A stretch of 28,386 nt of DNA, taken from assembly GCA_902773065.1 (NCBI GenBank), contig CACYDD010000056.1, positions 1 to 28,386 on the forward strand. The letters run 5' to 3'. This DNA comes from an uncultured Ruminococcus sp. Lineage in GTDB: Bacteria > Bacillota > Clostridia > Oscillospirales > Acutalibacteraceae. The translations under genes and the position numbers were made by a program. Shown one piece after another: positions 24,218-28,386 of the stretch. Under the pieces are notes generated by a model that was not told the origin of the DNA, ran no database searches, and saw nothing but the letters and a program-made list of their open reading frames with translations. The first letter of the stretch is position 1. Each line of letters starts with the position of its first letter.

Positions 24218-25515
24218 GTGTCTTTAAAACCTCCGCCTTGTGATGAATTTACGATAAATGAATCAGGATTTCTTGAAAATCTTGTCAGACCACTCGGCCA
24301 TACCCTGGTTGTATCGCCGGAAAGGACAAACGCTCTCAGGTCTGCTTTTCTCGGAACAGATTTTCCGCTTTCGTCAAGAATATCCAGGTCGTAGAAGTCA
24401 ATGACTTCCTGTGCAATGAATCTTCTTGGCTGACTTTTCAGAAGTGCAATAAACTCTTCTTTCTTTTCGGCTGTCAGTGAGCTTCCGAAAACAACGCCAT
24501 AGCCGCCCGCTTCTGCAACATCCTTTATGACAAGCTTGTCAAAATTGTCAAGAACATAGCGCATATCTTTCTCATAATAGGGAAGATAGGTAAGTGCATT
24601 CATCAGAACGGCATCCTGACTGAGATAATAGCGTATCATTTTTGGAACGAAATAATAGATACCCTTGTCATCAGCCACACCGTTTCCGGGAGCATTGATC
24701 AGCGCAACATTCCCCTTTCTGTACGCCTCAAAAATATGCGGTATGCCAATTACAGATTCTTCATAGAATGTCATCGGGTCAAGATATTCATCCGAAATTC
24801 TTCTGTATACAGCACCAACTCTCTGCTTTCTTCCGTTATAGTCGATATAGTAAAGGTTGTCATTTTCACAGACGATATCCTTACCGGTAGTCAGAACCGC
24901 ACCTGTTTTTTCCGCCAGATAGGAATGTTCAAAGAAAGCTGCATTATATCTGCCGGGGGAAAGGATCACATTGATACCTCCCGTATTGACATGATCCATG
25001 ACTTCTTTGAGAAGATCGGCATAATTTCTGTTGTCAAGTACACTATTGTCTGAGAATGCCTCCGGCGCACCTCTTCGCTGTAAATCTCTTGCGATCATCG
25101 GATAGGATGCACCCGATGGCACCCGGAGATTGTCTTCAAGAATATACCAGTTGTTATCCTTAGACTGAACAAGGTCAATACCCGAAATATGACTGTAGAT
25201 ATTTTTCGGTGGTGTTACACCGTCACACGGAGCAAGAAAACCTTTTGCAGAAAAAATAAATTCCTCGGGAATAATTCCGTCTTTGACAATATGTTTCGGA
25301 CCATATATATCAGCCAGAAAGCAGTTCAGGGCATCGACACGCTGTGTCAGACCTTTTTCCAGATACGTGAATTCATCATGTTTGATGATTCTTGGTATCG
25401 GGTCGAACGGAAACAACTGCTCTTTAAATTCTCCATTTTTATAGATACCAAACTTAACGCCGTATCGTGCAAGCAATTTGTTGATCGTTTCCGATTTTTT
25501 AATGAGATCATCCAT
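24199..25515 (-). CDS. Circularly permuted ATP-grasp ligase (DUF404/DUF407, COG2308)
   Basis: The product is 438 residues. Visible family blocks are WYILEDNLRVPSGASYPM (123-140), ILSPGRYNAAFFEHSYLA, FVPKMIRYYL, LVIKDVAEAGGYGVVFG (328-344, nucleotide-binding) and PRKADLRAFVLSGD near 388-401. The family is predicted to form amide bonds using ATP, joining an amino acid or small amine to a carboxyl group; no substrate is known. I chose ATG 25515 because GGGAGG lies 10 bases before it. An upstream ATG at 25563 sits in the loop of the leader hairpin and has no site. It is the first gene of the six-gene operon. Confidence 0.9.
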   Translation of the reverse strand: MDDLIKKSETINKLLARYGVKFGIYKNGEFKEQLFPFDPIPRIIKHDEFTYLEKGLTQRVDALNCFLADIYGPKHIVKDGIIPEEFIFSAKGFLAPCDGVTPPKNIYSHISGIDLVQSKDNNWYILEDNLRVPSGASYPMIARDLQRRGAPEAFSDNSVLDNRNYADLLKEVMDHVNTGGINVILSPGRYNAAFFEHSYLAEKTGAVLTTGKDIVCENDNLYYIDYNGRKQRVGAVYRRISDEYLDPMTFYEESVIGIPHIFEAYRKGNVALINAPGNGVADDKGIYYFVPKMIRYYLSQDAVLMNALTYLPYYEKDMRYVLDNFDKLVIKDVAEAGGYGVVFGSSLTAEKKEEFIALLKSQPRRFIAQEVIDFYDLDILDESGKSVPRKADLRAFVLSGDTTRVWPSGLTRFSRNPDSFIVNSSQGGGFKDTWVLSQ

Positions 25516-25531
25516 TTTTGTTTTACCTCCC

Positions 25532-25581
25532 GCATAAATAAAACAAGGATGCTTCTCTGCCATAGCAGAAAAACACCCTTG
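25532..25581 (-). promoter_or_regulatory. Terminator-like attenuator hairpin in the ATP-grasp operon leader
   Basis: On the minus-strand RNA, 25581-25565 pairs with 25560-25544 over 17 bp (three G-U pairs) with a 4-base UAUG loop, followed by UUUUAUUUAU. The hairpin starts about 7 bases after the predicted transcript start and ends before the ribosome binding site. It is well placed to stop or pause transcription, or to protect the 5' end. The G-U pairs make it fold much better on this strand than on the other. Confidence 0.65.
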
Positions 25582-25594
25582 TTTTTATATATCT

Positions 25595-25623
25595 ATATTA
25601 GCACAATTTTTGATCTGTGTCAA
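25595..25623 (-). promoter_or_regulatory. Promoter of the six-gene ATP-grasp operon
   Basis: Minus strand: TTGACA (25623-25618), 17-base spacer, TAATAT (25600-25595). The predicted start is near 25588. Confidence 0.7.
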
Positions 25624-25674
25624 CATGTTTTGCAGGATAAATTTCTAAAAATGCGGATTTATAACATAATAACA

Positions 25675-25715
25675 AAAAATAACACAGGATCAGTGTTATT
25701 TTTGCATTTTTTTTG
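25675..25715 (+). terminator. Orphan terminator-like hairpin
   Basis: AAAAATAACAC (25675-25685) pairs with GTGTTATTTTT (25693-25703), followed by GCATTTTTTTTG. No plus-strand gene precedes it for thousands of bases, so it may end an unrecognised small RNA or stray transcripts. Confidence 0.5.
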
Positions 25716-25810
25716 CTTTGGTGATTCATTTTATGCCAATACAGATTAGTTTCAGAAGTTTCGGCAGACTGTAGATCCTGACCTCTCTGTTTACTATATA
25801 TAATGTAGGG

Positions 25811-25849
25811 TTTTCCGAAATAAAATATTTTCGGAAAATTTTTATTTTT
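25811..25849 (+). terminator. Second orphan terminator just before the CPBP promoter
   Basis: TTTTCCGAAA (25811-25820) pairs with TTTCGGAAAA (25829-25838), followed by TTTTTATTTTT. It insulates the CPBP promoter, which starts 4 bases later. A TATAAT lies at 25799-25804 but without a convincing -35 box. Confidence 0.6.
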
Positions 25850-25852
25850 CTA

Positions 25853-25895
25853 TTGACAAAACTGTTACATCTGTGTATACTGTACATATACAGTA
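25853..25895 (+). promoter_or_regulatory. CPBP protease promoter with palindromic operator
   Basis: TTGACA (25853-25858), 17-base spacer, TATACT (25876-25881). The inverted repeat TACTGTA-CATA-TACAGTA (25878-25895) covers the -10 box and start point, so a repressor bound there would block the promoter. The TGTA/TACA half-sites recall BlaI/MecI- or PadR-type operators; the regulator is not in this window. Confidence 0.65.
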
Positions 25896-25901
25896 AACGA
25901 A

Positions 25902-25945
25902 AGGAGGAGCATAATACAGAACCGTGTATTATGCGAAAAATTATG
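25902..25945 (+). promoter_or_regulatory. Ribosome binding site separated from its start by a hairpin
   Basis: AGGAGG (25902-25907) is 35 bases before ATG 25943. GCATAATAC (25909-25917) pairs with GTATTATGC (25926-25934). If folded, it hides ATG 25931 and leaves about 9 unpaired bases between AGGAGG and ATG 25943, which is normal spacing. Confidence 0.5.
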
Positions 25946-26956
25946 AATTTACCACCATTACAAGTTCAGGAAAATGAAAACAGACTGAAGACATTAAAAA
26001 ATACCTATTCCAAAGCAGGTCTGACAGTGTTTGTTAGTATTGTTGCAGTTTCTGCTGTGCAGATCCTGTTAACTTATCTTAGGAATTATTTTATCGATCA
26101 GGGAATGATCGATAAGGAAAATATCAATGTTAATCTTCTGATTACGTTTTTGCCAATGTATGTTGTTTGTTTTCCGCTGATGTTTTTGATGATGAAAAAA
26201 CTTCCTGCCACAGCACCGTCTGAAGAAAAACTGGGCGGAAAAAGATTCTTTGCACTTCTGGCAATGTGTTTCCCGGTCATGTTTGCAGGAAATCTGGTGG
26301 GAAATCTTCTTTCGGGGCTTTTTTCCGGCGGACAAGCAACGAATGGCCTGATGAATATGATGTCAACACTCAATCCGATCACGATCCTATTTGTTGTGGG
26401 GTTTGCGCCTGTTTTTGAAGAGTTGTTTTTCAGGAAGTATCTTATCAACAGAACAGTCAAATATGGCGAAAAAACAGCAATACTGTTTTCGGGACTTTGT
26501 TTCGGAATGTTCCATTTGAATTTGTTCCAGTTCTTTTATGCGTTTGGTCTTGGTTTGATTTTCGCATATATTTATGTCAGAACAGGCAAGGTGATCTATT
26601 CGATCATTATGCATATGCTCATTAATCTTAATGGCTCAGTCATTTCCGTGCTTGCGGTGTCGCAGCTTGATACGGATAAGCTTCAGGCAGTGACAGAATC
26701 AGGAAAGTTTACAGGAGAAGCAATGGAGGAAATTCTCCCCGGACTGATGATCTACGGTATCTATCTTGTTGTTTATATGCTGTTGGTATGTATCGGAATT
26801 GTACTGCTGATCATCAACAGGAAAAAGCTTTTGATAAAACCGACTGAGGAGGAAGTACCGGCTAAAGAAGGTATAAAACTGAGTCTGATCAATGTCGGAA
26901 TGATTTTATTTACAGTTTTAACTGTAATTATGATTGTTCTTAATCTGATAGTTTGA
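25943..26956 (+). CDS. CPBP-family intramembrane metalloprotease
   Basis: The product is 337 residues with about eight membrane spans. The active-site motifs are EELFFRK (E159, E160, R164), FGMFH (His191) and HMLIN (His224, Asn228), the E-E-x-x-x-R / F-x-x-x-H / H-x-x-x-N set of CAAX-prenyl-protease / bacteriocin-processing (Abi) enzymes. In bacteria such proteins process peptides, give self-immunity to bacteriocins or cleave membrane regulators. Frames starting further upstream run through the promoter and are excluded. ATG 25931 and ATG 25943 remain; I prefer 25943 because of the hairpin-bridged ribosome binding site. It is a single gene with its own promoter, operator and terminator, so it looks like an inducible stress or immunity gene. 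No bacteriocin precursor is visible beside it. Confidence 0.88.
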   Translation: MNLPPLQVQENENRLKTLKNTYSKAGLTVFVSIVAVSAVQILLTYLRNYFIDQGMIDKENINVNLLITFLPMYVVCFPLMFLMMKKLPATAPSEEKLGGKRFFALLAMCFPVMFAGNLVGNLLSGLFSGGQATNGLMNMMSTLNPITILFVVGFAPVFEELFFRKYLINRTVKYGEKTAILFSGLCFGMFHLNLFQFFYAFGLGLIFAYIYVRTGKVIYSIIMHMLINLNGSVISVLAVSQLDTDKLQAVTESGKFTGEAMEEILPGLMIYGIYLVVYMLLVCIGIVLLIINRKKLLIKPTEEEVPAKEGIKLSLINVGMILFTVLTVIMIVLNLIV

Positions 26957-26987
26957 CAATAGTTACTAAAAATGGAAATTATTATAT

Positions 26988-27018
26988 AAAAGAGGACTGC
27001 ATACGGCAGCCCTCTTTT
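26988..27018 (+). terminator. Intrinsic terminator of the CPBP gene
   Basis: AAAAGAGG-A-CTGC pairs with GCAG-C-CCTCTTTT (one A-C mismatch) and is followed by ATTT. The stem is A/U-flanked, as usual for terminators. Confidence 0.75.
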
Positions 27019-27571
27019 ATTTCGCGTTTGTAAAGTATAATGCTTTACGAATAAAAACATCAGTGTTTATCGAATGTTCAAAATTTGAAAAAATCAGCAA
27101 AAATTATATTCAGCGGCGTGATGCCCGGAATTTATATAAAATTGGGGCGTTATTGTGTTAAAAATGAGCTCATAAATAGCACTACACTGATATAAAGAAA
27201 ATAACTTTACATACTTAAAATTCACATTCAGGTAAAACGATGACGAATTTAATTATTTTAAGGAATAATAATGCAGAAACAGAATATCAAAAACCAATCT
27301 TCATGTACAGGCAGCTGTGCCGATTGAAAATAATACTCTGAGTATATTCTTGATTTACAATGTGTATTTTTTTGAGTGAGGGGAGAAGGGTGGAGGACTT
27401 TTTTCGCGGAAGAAAAATTAAATTCGTAACGCCCGATGATAACAGGGGTTTCGGGAATCAAAGCACGAAAATTACGCTCTTTGAAAAAAATTGAATCTTA
27501 TACACACTTGTTAAATTTGCATAAAGAGAATGACAGAGAATTGATGAATCATACGAAAAGTCTAAAACTTC
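27019..27571. other. Gene-poor AT-rich stretch
   Basis: I see no supported gene in these 550 bases. GTAAAG/CTTTAC forms a small hairpin near 27030-27050. A purine-rich block (GAGTGAGGGGAGAAGGGTGGAGGA) lies near 27373-27396. The 71-codon frame at 27436-27651 has no ribosome binding site, overlaps the promoter below and has no recognisable product. I looked for a c-di-GMP riboswitch, common before pilin-like genes, and found none of its conserved loops. Confidence 0.4.
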
Positions 27572-27600
27572 TTGATAAAAGGAAATTGTTGTTATATAAT
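27572..27600 (+). promoter_or_regulatory. Promoter of the pilin-like gene
   Basis: TTGATA (27572-27577), 17-base spacer, TATAAT (27595-27600). It gives a leader of about 105 bases. Confidence 0.65.
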
Positions 27601-27615
27601 ATTATCAATAGTAGA

Positions 27616-27662
27616 TTAGTATATCCAAGTGCGCATTATCGCAGTGCATGAGGATATACTGA
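27616..27662 (+). promoter_or_regulatory. Structured leader element of the pilin-like gene
   Basis: An outer 11-bp stem, TTAGTATATCC (27616-27626) with GGATATACTGA (27652-27662), encloses an inner TGCG-CATTAT-CGCA hairpin (27630-27643). It lies right after the predicted transcript start. It is not followed by a U-tract and matches no riboswitch I know. It could stabilise the mRNA or bind a regulator. Confidence 0.5.
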
Positions 27663-27711
27663 GAGTAACACCATCAAAATTTTATTTATTTTAGGAAAGG
27701 AAGTTGCTGCT

Positions 27712-28386
27712 ATGTTATTGAAAAAGCTGAAAAGCAAGCAGGGTATTTCGCTGCCCCTTGCTATGGCGATAACCAGTGTACTTATTATCCTTTCCGCGTC
27801 GCTGATTGCAATCGCTGCTACGAGCATTATGTCTACGAGCAGCAGTGTCAACAGCCGTCAGGCGTATCTTAATGTAAGAAGTGCGCTTGAGTACGCTTAT
27901 GCTTACTATAGTGACAGCAGCTGCGTACCGGATCTTACACAGGTTAATAATGAGTATATGGTTATGAACGACAAGGAAGGAGGTACAACCGCTGAAGGTG
28001 CAGCGATATCGAATGCAACAGATGCTGAGAACTATACAACTTATGTTATAGCCAACTATATTGCTCCGGACGGAACAAGAGATGTTGCTTCGTTAAAGCT
28101 CACCGCGTATTCCAAGTCATCGGATGCATTCGGCAAAAGAGCCCAGACAATCCATATGGCAGCTATTTACAATGTAAATAAGCTGACGAACAAGAACAGA
28201 GTCACACTGACGGATATCGATATGGATACGGATGTATTGCAGTACAATACCATTCGTGATGCGATCACACTCCATTGTAAACAGTATCCCGGCGAAAACT
28301 GGACACCGTTCTATTATCTGTGGACATATCATGATGAAGCTGAAATGTATTCCAAGACAAGTAACTGTTACGGACTCGAAGCTGTA
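27712..28386 (+). CDS. Pilin-like / PilX-N-type secreted protein, 3' end outside window
   Basis: The frame is open from ATG 27712 to the window end (225 codons), with GGAAAGGAAG about 10 bases upstream. The N-terminus is a short basic leader (LLKKLKSKQG) followed by ISLPLAMAITSVLIILSASL, a long hydrophobic helix. That arrangement resembles a type IV prepilin or PilX-like minor pilin, with possible cleavage after Gly11. The usual Glu5 of major pilins is absent, which favours a minor or pseudopilin. After the helix the sequence is rich in Ser, Thr, Asn and Tyr, as in exported surface proteins, with few cysteines. It is probably exposed on or assembled at the cell surface. The product's full length and partner genes lie beyond the window. 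Confidence 0.7.
   Translation, partial: MLLKKLKSKQGISLPLAMAITSVLIILSASLIAIAATSIMSTSSSVNSRQAYLNVRSALEYAYAYYSDSSCVPDLTQVNNEYMVMNDKEGGTTAEGAAISNATDAENYTTYVIANYIAPDGTRDVASLKLTAYSKSSDAFGKRAQTIHMAAIYNVNKLTNKNRVTLTDIDMDTDVLQYNTIRDAITLHCKQYPGENWTPFYYLWTYHDEAEMYSKTSNCYGLEAV

Noticed and set aside
24199..25563. ATG 25563 as start of the ATP-grasp gene
   Set aside because: That ATG is in the loop of the leader hairpin, and ATG 25515 has GGGAGG upstream.
27436..27651. A 71-codon plus-strand frame before the pilin-like gene
   Set aside because: No ribosome binding site, and the frame runs through the promoter and leader hairpin of the pilin-like gene.
27019..27660. c-di-GMP riboswitch before the pilin-like gene
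   Set aside because: The conserved GGCAAACC and GGGACGCAAAGCC elements are absent.

Overview
The window looks like a chromosomal segment from a low-to-moderate GC Gram-positive anaerobe of the class Clostridia. A Ruminococcus-like member of the Oscillospiraceae is my best guess. The basis is the consensus sigma-A promoters with 17-base spacers, AGGAGG-type ribosome binding sites, a lipoprotein-type ABC binding protein, a two-domain lipocalin-like protein and the protein families present. There is no rRNA, tRNA, CRISPR array, integrase or insertion sequence, so the genus is inference only.

Positions 1-1290 are a compact accessory patch. A 34-residue hydrophobic peptide faces a convergent antisense RNA, which is type I toxin-antitoxin architecture. 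A ribbon-helix-helix (RHH) regulator gene follows, with its own palindromic operator and its own convergent antisense RNA. A degenerate second copy of the RHH/antisense cassette and an 84-residue unknown gene complete the patch. In all three antisense units the lysine codons at the end of the protein gene read, on the other strand, as the U-tract of the antisense terminator.

Positions 1513-6560 hold two different phosphohexomutases around a membrane-anchored lipocalin-like protein. The second mutase carries a histone-H1-like tail of about 108 residues rich in Lys, Ala and Thr. Positions 6562-13640 hold a DUF4143-type AAA ATPase (minus strand), divergent from a two-gene operon of a 140-residue unknown protein and a 1715-residue DUF4132 (MolR/YehI-like) protein. 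A perfect 16-bp palindrome abuts that operon's promoter.

Positions 13700-20124 form a plus-strand sulfur operon. It encodes a SsuA/TauA-like lipoprotein, a permease and an ATPase, then two tandem O-acetylhomoserine sulfhydrylases, the second fused to a GNAT acetyltransferase domain. Import of a sulfur compound feeding homocysteine or methionine synthesis is the natural reading.

Positions 20126-25623 form a six-gene minus-strand operon behind a strong promoter and a terminator-like leader hairpin. In transcription order it encodes a circularly permuted ATP-grasp protein, an alpha-E protein, a transglutaminase-like peptidase, an intact aspartoacylase-like deacylase, a paralogue of it that has lost the zinc ligands and the catalytic Glu, and a frameshifted class C26 gamma-glutamyl hydrolase. 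The first three genes are a known but biochemically undefined amide-ligase/peptidase module. The deacylase plus pseudoenzyme pair is the most interesting addition, and this operon is my main candidate for an undescribed system.

The right end holds a CPBP intramembrane protease with a palindromic operator and a hairpin between ribosome binding site and start codon, a gene-poor stretch of about 550 bases, and the 5' part of a pilin-like secreted protein that runs off the window behind a structured leader.
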